Below, in pieces: positions 36,745 to 44,736 of a stretch of DNA of 64,000 bases. Both the position numbers and the translations under genes were made by a program. The notes under the pieces were generated by a model. It was not told the DNA's origin. It saw only the letters and a list, made by a program, of their open reading frames with translations, and did no database searches. Position 1 is the first letter of the stretch. Each line of letters starts with the position of its first letter. Origin of the DNA: Streptomyces sp. TSRI0107 (GTDB lineage: Bacteria; Actinomycetota; Actinomycetes; Streptomycetales; Streptomycetaceae). The stretch is taken from the NCBI RefSeq assembly GCF_001905845.1, contig NZ_LIVZ01000006.1:124001-188000 (forward strand), read 5' to 3'.

Positions 36745-37338
36745 ATGACTGCCGAGCCCGTCGAGCACCGCGTCCAGTGGCCGGTGCCGCCACAGGACGG
36801 TTACACCGTGGACGACCTGTTCACCCTGCCGGATCTCCCGCCGCACACCGAGCTGATCGACGGGAGCCTGGTCTTCGTGACTCCGCAGCGCCGTTTCCAC
36901 GCCAATGCACTCGACCTGCTCGTCTGGGGCCTGCGCCGCACTCTGCCCGCCGAGCTGGCGGTCAGCCGGGAGATGACGGTGGTCCTGGACGAACGCAACG
37001 GTCCGGAGCCCGACATCAGTGTGATCCGCCGTGACGCGATCACCGGCCCGGACCAGACGAGCTACCGGGCGAGCCACGTGCTCCTCGCCGTCGAAGTCGT
37101 ATCCCCCGACTCCGAGTCCCGCGACCGCACGACCAAACCGCAGAAGTACGCCGCCGCCGGGATCGAGAACTACTGGCGCGTGGAGAAGAACGGCACGGAC
37201 GGCAGGCCGGTGATCCACGTGTACGAGCTGGACCCGCTGACCAAGGCCTACGTGCACACCGGCATGTACCGCGACCGCGTCAAGGTCGACCGGCCCTACC
37301 CCGTCGACATCGACCTGACGGAGATCGACACCCTCTGA
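36745..37338 (+). CDS. Uma2-family (DUF820) PD-(D/E)XK nuclease-like protein
   Basis: 197 aa from ATG at 36745 with GGGAGGAACC. The fold is restriction-nuclease-like: TELIDGSLVFVTP, EPDISVIRRD, LLAVEVVSPDSESRD and KYAAAGIENYWRVE correspond to the conserved acidic and lysine positions of Uma2 proteins. These occur in many copies in actinobacteria and cyanobacteria; the function is unproven. It stands alone, divergent from the ABC-F gene and convergent with ispE, with 7 nt between stops. Confidence 0.9.
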   Translation: MTAEPVEHRVQWPVPPQDGYTVDDLFTLPDLPPHTELIDGSLVFVTPQRRFHANALDLLVWGLRRTLPAELAVSREMTVVLDERNGPEPDISVIRRDAITGPDQTSYRASHVLLAVEVVSPDSESRDRTTKPQKYAAAGIENYWRVEKNGTDGRPVIHVYELDPLTKAYVHTGMYRDRVKVDRPYPVDIDLTEIDTL

Positions 37339-37345
37339 GCGCGGC

Positions 37346-38242
37346 TCAGAGCACCGTCGCCCCCGGCACCGGACCCGCCGTCACCCGTACGGAGCGGCAG
37401 GTGCCGGACGCGCTCAGTGTCTCGGCGGTCTTCTCCGCCGCCGCGGCCGACTCGCACAGGAACGCCGTCGTCGGGCCCGAGCCCGAGACCAGCGCGGCCA
37501 GGGCTCCCGCGGCGGTTCCCGCGGCGAGGGTGTCGGCCAGGGACGGGCGAAGGGAGAGGGCGGCGGGCTGGAGGTCGTTGACGAGGGTCGCGGCGAGGGC
37601 GTGGGCGTCGCCCTTGGCGAGGGCCGTCAGGAGCTCGGGGGAGGCGACCGGCTCGGGGACGTCGGTGCCCTCCGTCAGGCGGTCGAACTCCCGGAACACC
37701 GCCGGCGTCGACAGCCCGCCGTCAGCGAGCGCGAACACCCAGTGGAAGGTGCCCCCGACCTCCAGTTCCGTCAGCATCTCGCCGCGGCCCGTGCCCAGCG
37801 CCGCCCCGCCGACCATGCTGAACGGCACGTCGCTGCCCAGTTCGGCGCAGATCTCCAGCAGCTCCGGGCGGGAGGCGCCGGTCTGCCACAGCGCGTCGCA
37901 CGCCAGCAGGGCCGCCGCGCCGTCCGCGCTGCCGCCCGCCATGCCGCCCGCGACGGGGATGTCCTTGGCGATGTGCAGGTGGACGTCGGGCGTACGGCCG
38001 TACCGCGCGGCCAGCGCCTCCGCCGCGCGAGCGGCCAGGTTCGTACGGTCGAGCGGGACCTGGTCGGCGTCGGGACCGGAGCAGGTGACGCGCGGTCCGC
38101 CGGGCGACGGCGTGGCGGTGACCTCGTCGTACAGGCCGACCGCCAGGAAGACGTTCGCCAGGTCGTGGAACCCGTCGGGGCGGGCGGCGCCGACCGCGAG
38201 CTGGACGTTGACCTTGGCCGGGACGCGGACGGTGACGCTCAC
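37346..38242 (-). CDS. ispE: 4-diphosphocytidyl-2-C-methyl-D-erythritol kinase
   Basis: 298 aa from GTG at 38242, overlapping the rsmA stop (GTGA). It phosphorylates CDP-ME in the MEP pathway to isoprenoids. The start VRVPAKVNVQLAVGAARPDGFHDL carries the catalytic Lys, and IPVAGGMAGGSADGAAALLA is the GHMP ATP loop. VSGSGPTTAFLC is the C-terminal loop. Translational coupling with rsmA is a common actinobacterial arrangement. Confidence 0.96.
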   Translation of the reverse strand: MSVTVRVPAKVNVQLAVGAARPDGFHDLANVFLAVGLYDEVTATPSPGGPRVTCSGPDADQVPLDRTNLAARAAEALAARYGRTPDVHLHIAKDIPVAGGMAGGSADGAAALLACDALWQTGASRPELLEICAELGSDVPFSMVGGAALGTGRGEMLTELEVGGTFHWVFALADGGLSTPAVFREFDRLTEGTDVPEPVASPELLTALAKGDAHALAATLVNDLQPAALSLRPSLADTLAAGTAAGALAALVSGSGPTTAFLCESAAAAEKTAETLSASGTCRSVRVTAGPVPGATVL

Positions 38243-39129
38243 TGCTGCACGGGCTCCTCGGTCTGGGCGGATGCCTTGTTCTCGGCGATGCGGGCGAACT
38301 CCTCGACGGTCAGCGACTCGCCGCGCGCCTGAGGGGAGACGCCCGCGGCGACCAGGGCGGCCTCCGCGGCGGCCGCGGAGCCGGCCCAGCCGGCGAGCGC
38401 GGCCCGCAGGGTCTTGCGCCGCTGGGCGAACGCCGCGTCGACGACGGCGAACACCTCCCGCTTGGAGGCGGCGGTCTTGATCGGCTCGGTGCGGCGGGTG
38501 AGCGCGACCAGGCCGCTGTCCACGTTCGGCGCCGGCCAGAAGACGTTGCGGCCGATGGCACCGGCCCGCTTGACCTCGGCGTACCAGTTCGCCTTCACCG
38601 AGGGCACCCCGTACACCTTCGAGCCGGGCGCCGCGGCCAGCCGGTCGGCGACCTCCGCCTGCACCATGACCAGGGTGCGCTCGATGCTCGGGAACGTGTC
38701 GAGCATGTGCAGCAGCACGGGCACGGCGACGTTGTACGGCAGGTTCGCGACCAGCGCGGTCGGCGCGGGACCCGGCAGCTCGCCGACGTGCATCGCGTCG
38801 GAGTGCACCAGCTCGAACCGGTCGGCGCGCTCCGGCATCCGCGCGGCGATCGTGGCGGGCAGCGCGGCGGCCAGCACGTCGTCGATCTCGACTGCGGTGA
38901 CCCGGTCGGCCACCTCCAGCAGGGCCAGCGTGAGCGAGCCGAGCCCCGGGCCGACTTCGACGACCACGTCGTCGGGCCGCACCTCGGCGGTGCGGACGAT
39001 ACGGCGGACCGTGTTCGCGTCGATCACGAAGTTCTGGCCACGCTGCTTCGTGGGGCGTACGCCGAGGGCTGCCGCCAGTTCACGGACGTCGGCGGGGCCC
39101 AGCAGGGCGTCAGGGGTGGGGCTGCTCAC
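38239..39129 (-). CDS. rsmA: 16S rRNA dimethyladenosine transferase (KsgA)
   Basis: 296 aa from GTG at 39129; the ribosome site is weak. It dimethylates two adjacent adenosines in the 3' hairpin of 16S rRNA. The start KQRGQNFVIDANTVRRIV, SAM motif VVEVGPGLGSLTLALLE, VTAVEIDD and catalytic NLPYNVAVPVL are all present. KTLRAALAGW marks the C-terminal domain. It lies between rpfB and ispE on the same strand, the usual rpf-ksgA-ispE order. Confidence 0.96.
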   Translation of the reverse strand: MSSPTPDALLGPADVRELAAALGVRPTKQRGQNFVIDANTVRRIVRTAEVRPDDVVVEVGPGLGSLTLALLEVADRVTAVEIDDVLAAALPATIAARMPERADRFELVHSDAMHVGELPGPAPTALVANLPYNVAVPVLLHMLDTFPSIERTLVMVQAEVADRLAAAPGSKVYGVPSVKANWYAEVKRAGAIGRNVFWPAPNVDSGLVALTRRTEPIKTAASKREVFAVVDAAFAQRRKTLRAALAGWAGSAAAAEAALVAAGVSPQARGESLTVEEFARIAENKASAQTEEPVQQ

Positions 39130-39179
39130 GGCACAAGGGTACGGGGGCGCGGGGACGGCTCGGTCCGTGGCGGCCCCGC

Positions 39180-40466
39180 TCAGCCGTTCAGCCGTGCCCC
39201 GCAGTGCGGCCAGGGGCTGGCCCCGTGCCGCAGGTACAGCTTCTTCGCCCGGAACGTCTGCTCCTCCGCCGGGGCGTCCTGCGGGCGGCCGGAGCCGCCG
39301 AGGTCGTGCCAGGTGGTGGTGTCGAACTGGTACAGGCCGCCGTACGTCCCGGAGGGGTCGACCGCGTCGGGCCGCCCGCCCGACTCGCATTCCGCGAGTC
39401 CCCGCCAGTTCAGGTGGTCGGCGCCCCGCACGGACGTCGGCAGCGGCCGCGTGCCGACCTTCACCACCTGTGCCCGCGGTTCGCGCACCAGCTCGCTGCG
39501 CAGCCGGCGCGGCTTCTGCCGGACCCCGTTGACGGTGCGCAGGGAGTAGGTGACCCGGCGCAACCCGGGCAGCCCGGCCTGCTCGACGACCTCCGTGCCC
39601 CGGAACACGGTGGGGTCCTGGACGCGCCGCACCTGGAAGGGGATCTGCTCCTCGCGGACCTCCTTGCCGCCGGTGATCCGCAGGACGGTGACGGTCTGCC
39701 CGTCGCGCGGGAAGCTGCCGGGCGGGACGGAGGTGGTGTCCTCGCCGCGCAGGGTGATGCCGGCCTGTTCGACGGCCTCGCGGACGGTCGCCGCGTTGGT
39801 GCGGACGGTGCGGGCGCGGCCGTCGGCCATGATCGTGACGGAGCGCTCGGTGCGGACGTCCAGGGTGAGGCCGGCCCGGCCGATGCGCCGGGAGCGCGCG
39901 GTGGAGAGGTACGCGCCCTCCGCGCGCACCCCCCATTGCCTGAGCGCCCCTTCCACCGTGCGCGCCGTCGTCCACACCTCGCGCCGGTGTCCGTCGAGGG
40001 TGAGCCGTACGGGGCGTCCGTAGCTCACCGTCACCTCGTCGCCGCTGGTGAGGGGGGTGCCGGGGGCGGGCTCGACCATGTCGTGCGCGCCCAGTTCGAC
40101 GCCCTGGTCCGCGAGGAGTTCGGTGACGTCGTCGGCGAAGGTGTGCAGGGCGCGCGGTCTGCCGTCGACGCTCAGATCGACCGCCTTGTCCTTGGCGACG
40201 AAGGCGGTGGTGCCGCCGGCGAGGAAGGCGACGACCAGCGCCTGCGGGAGCAGCCGGCGCACGGAGCCGTCCGGCCGCTCGGCGTAGCGCGGCTTGCGCC
40301 GGCGCGCGGCCCGCCGGTTCACCGTGGTGCGCGTGCCGGGCGCCGGCGCGGGAGACACCACCCCGTACGTCAGGGTCTCCGCGGTGTGCGGATCGACGCG
40401 CGTGTCCGTGTCGTGCGCCCCGTGATCGGGGCCGTACCCGTACCGCGCGTACTGCGAACTGCTCAC
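39180..40466 (-). CDS. rpfB: Resuscitation-promoting factor RpfB
   Basis: 428 aa from GTG at 40466. A cytoplasmic basic tail precedes one membrane anchor (about 73-91, LLPQALVVAFLAGGTTAFV). Three DUF348 ubiquitin-like modules follow (about 98-145, 155-200 and 210-258), then a G5 domain (about 262-340). The catalytic Rpf domain (350-428) contains WRGLAECESGG with Glu359 as the likely acid and GGLYQFDTTTWHDLGG. It cleaves peptidoglycan and promotes spore germination or outgrowth; three DUF348 plus G5 is the RpfB layout. It faces outward, tethered to the membrane. Confidence 0.96.
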   Translation of the reverse strand: MSSSQYARYGYGPDHGAHDTDTRVDPHTAETLTYGVVSPAPAPGTRTTVNRRAARRRKPRYAERPDGSVRRLLPQALVVAFLAGGTTAFVAKDKAVDLSVDGRPRALHTFADDVTELLADQGVELGAHDMVEPAPGTPLTSGDEVTVSYGRPVRLTLDGHRREVWTTARTVEGALRQWGVRAEGAYLSTARSRRIGRAGLTLDVRTERSVTIMADGRARTVRTNAATVREAVEQAGITLRGEDTTSVPPGSFPRDGQTVTVLRITGGKEVREEQIPFQVRRVQDPTVFRGTEVVEQAGLPGLRRVTYSLRTVNGVRQKPRRLRSELVREPRAQVVKVGTRPLPTSVRGADHLNWRGLAECESGGRPDAVDPSGTYGGLYQFDTTTWHDLGGSGRPQDAPAEEQTFRAKKLYLRHGASPWPHCGARLNG

Positions 40467-40501
40467 GCCGACACACTCCAGGAGGCCAGAGGGTCCGAAG
40501 A

Positions 40502-40528
40502 GGGGGCCCGGGGTCCGATCGGGCCCCC
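40502..40528 (-). terminator. Terminator between tatD and rpfB
   Basis: GGGGGCCCG (40502-40510) pairs with CGGGCCCCC (40520-40528). It follows the tatD stop by 66 nt and precedes the rpfB start, so rpfB should have its own start of transcription or depend on readthrough. Confidence 0.75.
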
Positions 40529-40593
40529 AGAACCTAGCGGAGCGTTCGTCACTCTCCAAAGCGACGCGACTACGGAATGTGGCGATGTGACGA

Positions 40594-41463
40594 TCAGTAA
40601 CCGAAGGCGCGTGCCGTGTTCGCCGCGACGGCCGTCGCCATCGCGTCCTCGTCGATGCCGCGCACGGCGGCCATCGCGCGCACGGTGATCGGGATGAGGT
40701 AGGGCGCGTTGGGCCGTCCGCGGTACGGCGCCGGCGTCAGGAAGGGCGCGTCGGTCTCCACCAGCAGCAGCTCCGGCGGGGCCACCGCCACCGCGTCGCG
40801 GAGGTTCTGGGCGTTCTTGAAGGTGACGTTGCCGGCGAAGGACATGAAGTAGCCGGCGCGGGCGCAGATCTCGGCCATCTCGGCGTCCCCGGAGTAGCAG
40901 TGGAACACCGTGCGCTCCGGCGCGCCCTCCTCCTTCAGGATGCGCAGGACGTCCGCGTGGGCCTCGCGGTCGTGGATGACCAGCGCCTTGCCGTGCCGCT
41001 TGGCGATCTCTATGTGGGCGCGGAAGGACGTCTCCTGCGCCTCCTTGCCCTCGGGCCCGGTGCGGAAGTAGTCGAGGCCGGTCTCCCCGACGCCCTTCAC
41101 CTGGGGCAGCGCGGCCAGCCGGTCGATCTCGGCCAGGGCCGCGTCGAGCCCCGCCTGCCCGCCGGGCTCGCGCGCGCCCTGCCGGGACCAGCCGTCGGGG
41201 TCGCCGTGCACGATCCGCGGGGCCTCGTTGGGGTGCAGGGCGACGGCGGCGTGGACGTTCTGGTACGCGGCGGCGGTCTCGGCCGCCCACTGCGAGCCGC
41301 GCACGTCACAGCCGACCTGCACCAGGGTCGTGACGCCCACGGACTCGGCCGTCAGCAGTGCCTCGGCGACCGTGCCGGACTGCATGTCGAGGTGGGTGTG
41401 GGAGTCGGCGACCGGCACCCGGAGGGGCTCGGGCAGCGGCGGGGCTTCGTCGTGGGAGGACAT
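40594..41463 (-). CDS. tatD: TatD-family metal-dependent hydrolase
   Basis: 289 aa from ATG at 41463. Metal ligands: VADSHTHLD (HxH), GVGETGLDYFR (Glu), VIHDREAH and FHCYSGD (His), and LVETDAPFL (Asp). TatD enzymes are 3'-5' exonucleases on DNA or RNA, and some act on D-aminoacyl-tRNA. It stands 130 nt upstream of rpfB, the usual actinobacterial order. Confidence 0.94.
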   Translation of the reverse strand: MSSHDEAPPLPEPLRVPVADSHTHLDMQSGTVAEALLTAESVGVTTLVQVGCDVRGSQWAAETAAAYQNVHAAVALHPNEAPRIVHGDPDGWSRQGAREPGGQAGLDAALAEIDRLAALPQVKGVGETGLDYFRTGPEGKEAQETSFRAHIEIAKRHGKALVIHDREAHADVLRILKEEGAPERTVFHCYSGDAEMAEICARAGYFMSFAGNVTFKNAQNLRDAVAVAPPELLLVETDAPFLTPAPYRGRPNAPYLIPITVRAMAAVRGIDEDAMATAVAANTARAFGY

Positions 41464-41490
41464 GCCCCGATCCTACGAAAGGCGCGGACC

Positions 41491-41766
41491 TCAGCCGGCC
41501 CGGCGCTGGAGGGGCGGGTGCAGCGCGCTCAGTGCCGACGACACCTGGCCGGCCCGCATGATCCGGACGACGTGCCCCTCACAGTTGCGGCACTCGGGCC
41601 GCCGCAACGGCGACGGCACGACCCGCCCGTCCGCCACGTACAGGACGAACTCCCGGCCCTCGGCGTCGACGTGGTGCTCTATCTCGTACGACTGCTCCCA
41701 CGCGTGCCCGCAGCGCATGCAGGCGAAGGAGTACGACTCGTGAACGACGGCGGTCGGCTCGCTCAT
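41491..41766 (-). CDS. Small zinc-ribbon protein
   Basis: 91 aa from ATG at 41766. FACMRCGHAW (17-26) and PECRNCEGHVV form a CxxC...CxxC zinc ribbon; the segment between is a small beta domain (VDAEGREFVLYVADGRVVP). The basic C-terminal tail is LQRRAG. No known family name. It is 27 nt upstream of tatD on the same strand, so the two are probably co-transcribed. A leader hairpin lies before it. Confidence 0.85.
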   Translation of the reverse strand: MSEPTAVVHESYSFACMRCGHAWEQSYEIEHHVDAEGREFVLYVADGRVVPSPLRRPECRNCEGHVVRIMRAGQVSSALSALHPPLQRRAG

Positions 41767-41781
41767 GCCAGCTCCCGGTGT

Positions 41782-41820
41782 CCGCTGGAGTGGGGACAGC
41801 TCCTGCCCCGCCTCCAGTGG
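41782..41820 (-). promoter_or_regulatory. Leader hairpin of the zinc-ribbon gene
   Basis: CCGCTGGAG (41782-41790) pairs with CTCCAGTGG (41812-41820), with inner GGGG/CCCC pairing (41792-41795 with 41806-41809). It covers the 5' leader before the ATG at 41766. It could be a leader attenuator or an operator; the rest of the 215-nt gap to rsmI shows nothing else clear. Confidence 0.45.
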
Positions 41821-41981
41821 ACTCCCGTACAGTGCCGAAAGCACGCCAACTGTCCACTGTTGAACGGGTTTTGACGCCCTCTTGCAGAAACGCCCGGACT
41901 GCTTTACCGGCGGATGAGAAACAGACTCAGGGGCGCGAGGCGCTGTCCGATATGCGGCGCCACCGCACGGGCGGGAGCCCG

Positions 41982-42842
41982 TCAGCCCGCGGACGACCGC
42001 TTGTCGGCGACCACCGCGTCGAAGACCACCCGCTTCGGCACACCCGCCTCCACGGCCACCGCCGCGATCGCCTCCTTGCGCCGCTCCCCCGCCTCCTCAC
42101 GCACCCGCACCCGGCGCACGAGCTCCGCCGCGTCCAGCTCCTGCGGCGCGGCCTGCGGCGCGCCCTCGACGACGACGGTGATCTCCCCGCGGACGCCCTC
42201 CGCCGCCCACGCCGCCAGCTCGGCCAGCGGGCCGCGCCGGACCTCCTCGTAGGTCTTGGTCAGTTCGCGGCAGACGGCGGCCCGCCGCTCGCCGCCGAAC
42301 ACCTCGGCCATCGCGGCGAGGGTGTCGTCGAGCCGGTGCGGGGCCTCGAAGTAGACAAGGGTGCGCCGCTCCTCGGCGACCTCGCGCAGCCGGCCCAGCC
42401 GCTCGCCGGCCTTGCGCGGCAGGAACCCCTCGAAGCAGAAGCGGTCCACCGGCAGCCCGGACAGCGCGAGCGCGGTGAGCACCGCGGACGGCCCCGGCAC
42501 GGCGGTCACCCGGATGTCCTGCTCGACGGCCGCCGCGACCAGCCGGTACCCGGGGTCGGACACCGACGGCATGCCCGCGTCCGTGACGAGCAGCACGCGC
42601 GCGCCGCCGAGCAGGGCCTCGACGAGTTCGGGCGTACGGGCGGACTCGTTGCCCTCGAAGTACGACACGACACGCCCCTTGGGGGTCACGCCGAGCGCCT
42701 GGGTGAGGCGGCGCAGCCGGCGGGTGTCCTCCGCGGCGACCACGTCGGCCCCGGCCAGCTCCTCGGCGAGCCGGGGCGGGGCGTCGGAGATGTCGCCGAT
42801 GGGAGTGCCGGCGAGGACCAGGGTTCCGGGAGTGTCTGTCAC
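41982..42842 (-). CDS. rsmI: 16S rRNA 2'-O-ribose C1402 methyltransferase
   Basis: 286 aa from GTG at 42842 with GAGGATGG; an ATG at 42878 is upstream but has no site. Tetrapyrrole-methylase fold: LVLAGTPIGDISDAPPRLAE, VVAAEDTRRLRRLTQALG, VTDAGMPSVSDPGYRLV and FYFEAPHR-like YFEAPHRLDDTL. It methylates the ribose of C1402 in the decoding centre. It is divergent from the mannosyltransferase, separated by 62 nt. Confidence 0.95.
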   Translation of the reverse strand: MTDTPGTLVLAGTPIGDISDAPPRLAEELAGADVVAAEDTRRLRRLTQALGVTPKGRVVSYFEGNESARTPELVEALLGGARVLLVTDAGMPSVSDPGYRLVAAAVEQDIRVTAVPGPSAVLTALALSGLPVDRFCFEGFLPRKAGERLGRLREVAEERRTLVYFEAPHRLDDTLAAMAEVFGGERRAAVCRELTKTYEEVRRGPLAELAAWAAEGVRGEITVVVEGAPQAAPQELDAAELVRRVRVREEAGERRKEAIAAVAVEAGVPKRVVFDAVVADKRSSAG

Positions 42843-42904
42843 GGTTCCATCCTCGCAGGGGCCATGCACGGGACTCACACAGCACGGTTCCCTACGATGG
42901 CGCG

Positions 42905-44647
42905 GTGACCAGTACCGCGTCCTCCACGGACACCCGGCAGGACCAGGCAGCCCTCGACGCGCAGCCGTCGTGGCAGCGGCGGCTGCGCCGTTTCGGCTAC
43001 CGCGCGGGAACCCGCGGTGACGTCCGCGACCGGCTGGTGCCGCCGTACGCCGAGCCGAGCCCGCGGCTGTGGGCGGCGCTCGGGGTGCCGCACGGGCTCG
43101 CCCGGTGGCTGGTGCGCTGGTCCGGCTGGCTCGGGCCGCTGCTGGTGACGCTGTTCGCGGGTGTGCTGCGGTTCTGGAACCTGGGCAGCCCGAAGGCGGT
43201 GATATTCGACGAGACGTACTACGCCAAGGACGCGTGGGCGCTCGTCCACCGCGGTTTCGAGGTCAACTGGGACAAGAACGTCAACGATCTGGTCCTGTCG
43301 ACGGGCGGCCATGTCCCCATCCCGTCCGACGCGGCCTATGTGGTGCATCCGCCGGTCGGCAAGTACGTCATCGGGCTCGGCGAGCTGATCTTCGGGTTCG
43401 ACCCGTTCGGCTGGCGGTTCATGACGGCGCTGCTCGGCACCCTGTCGGTGCTGCTGCTGTGCCGGATCGGCCGCCGGCTGTTCCGCTCCACCTTCCTCGG
43501 CTGCCTGGCGGGCGCGCTGCTGGCGGTGGACGGACTGCACTTCGTGATGAGCCGTACCGCGCTGCTCGACGGCGTGCTGATGTTCTTCGTGCTGGCCGCG
43601 TTCGGCTGCCTGGTGGTGGACCGTGACAAGGCGCGCGGGAAGCTGGCCGCCGCGCTCCCGGCGGACGCCGACGGCCGGGTCCGGCCGGACGCGTACACGG
43701 CGGAGCACACCCGCCTGGGTTGGCGGCCGTGGCGGCTGCTGGCCGGTCTGATGCTGGGGCTGGCGTTCGGCGTCAAGTGGAACGGCCTGTACATCCTGGC
43801 CGCGTTCGGCCTGATGACGGTCCTGTGGGACGTGGCGTCCCGCCGGGTGGCGGGCGCGCGGCAGCCGTACCAGGCGGTGATCCGGCGGGATCTGGGCTGG
43901 GCGTTCCTGTCGACGGTGCCGGTCGCGCTCGTCACGTACGTCGCGAGCTGGACCGGCTGGATCCTCTCCCCGAGCGACGGCAGCGGCGGCTACTACCGCG
44001 ACTGGGCCGCGACCGACGGCAAGGACAGCAGCTGGTCGTGGCTGTTCCCGGACTGGTGGCGCAGCCTGTGGCACTACGAGACCCAGGTGTACGAGTTCCA
44101 CGTCGGCCTGTCGTCGCCGCACACGTACCAGTCGAACCCGTGGAGCTGGATCGTCGACGGCCGCCCGGTGTCGTACTTCTACGAGTCCCCGGCACCCGGC
44201 ACGGACGGCTGTCCCGCGGACGCGGGCGAGAAGTGCGCCCGCGAGGTGCTGGCGCTGGGCACGCCGATGCTGTGGTGGGTGGCCTGTTTCGCGCTGCTGT
44301 ACGTGCTGTGGCGCTGGTTCTTCCGCCGCGACTGGCGCGCGGGCGCGATCGCCTGCGCCGTCGTCGCCGGCTACCTGCCCTGGTTCCTGTACCAGGAGCG
44401 GACGATCTTCTTCTTCTACGCCGTCGTGTTCGTGCCGTTCCTGTGCCTGGCGGTGGCGATGCTGGTCGGCGCACTGGTCGGCCCACCCGGCGCGCACGAC
44501 ACCCGCCGGGTGGCGGGGGCGACGGGCGCGGGCGTGCTGGTGCTGCTGATCGCGTGGAACTTCATCTACTTCTGGCCGATCTACACGGGCCAGGCGATTC
44601 CGATCGACGACTGGCGTTCACGGATGTGGCTGGATACCTGGGTGTAG
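42905..44647 (+). CDS. pmt: Protein O-mannosyltransferase
   Basis: 580 aa from GTG at 42905. A polytopic membrane enzyme of the GT39 family; about 11 membrane helices. The catalytic Asp-Glu lies in VIFDETYYAKDAW near the first outer loop, and VHPPVGKYVI and FGVKWNGLY are conserved. The C-terminal IAWNFIYFWPIYTGQ is the usual end. It transfers mannose from polyprenyl phosphate mannose to proteins during export. Pmt glycosylates surface proteins such as phage receptors and affects cell-wall integrity, which fits the adjacent PBP genes. Confidence 0.96.
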   Translation: MTSTASSTDTRQDQAALDAQPSWQRRLRRFGYRAGTRGDVRDRLVPPYAEPSPRLWAALGVPHGLARWLVRWSGWLGPLLVTLFAGVLRFWNLGSPKAVIFDETYYAKDAWALVHRGFEVNWDKNVNDLVLSTGGHVPIPSDAAYVVHPPVGKYVIGLGELIFGFDPFGWRFMTALLGTLSVLLLCRIGRRLFRSTFLGCLAGALLAVDGLHFVMSRTALLDGVLMFFVLAAFGCLVVDRDKARGKLAAALPADADGRVRPDAYTAEHTRLGWRPWRLLAGLMLGLAFGVKWNGLYILAAFGLMTVLWDVASRRVAGARQPYQAVIRRDLGWAFLSTVPVALVTYVASWTGWILSPSDGSGGYYRDWAATDGKDSSWSWLFPDWWRSLWHYETQVYEFHVGLSSPHTYQSNPWSWIVDGRPVSYFYESPAPGTDGCPADAGEKCAREVLALGTPMLWWVACFALLYVLWRWFFRRDWRAGAIACAVVAGYLPWFLYQERTIFFFYAVVFVPFLCLAVAMLVGALVGPPGAHDTRRVAGATGAGVLVLLIAWNFIYFWPIYTGQAIPIDDWRSRMWLDTWV

Positions 44648-44736
44648 CGGCAGCTAACGATCGGAAAAACATCCATCCCTGTTGTCACACCTCGCACTTA
44701 CAGTGCGGGGGACCACAACGGGGAGGGGAACGCGCG

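Noticed and set aside
40467..40593. Cyclic di-AMP riboswitch before rpfB
   Set aside because: The gap is 127 nt and filled by a terminator hairpin; the long ydaO-type core would not fit. Such switches are known for other rpf genes.
44648..44736. Sigma-70-like promoter before the first PBP gene
   Set aside because: TTGTCA and TACAGT are present but only 11 nt apart, too close for a functional pair.
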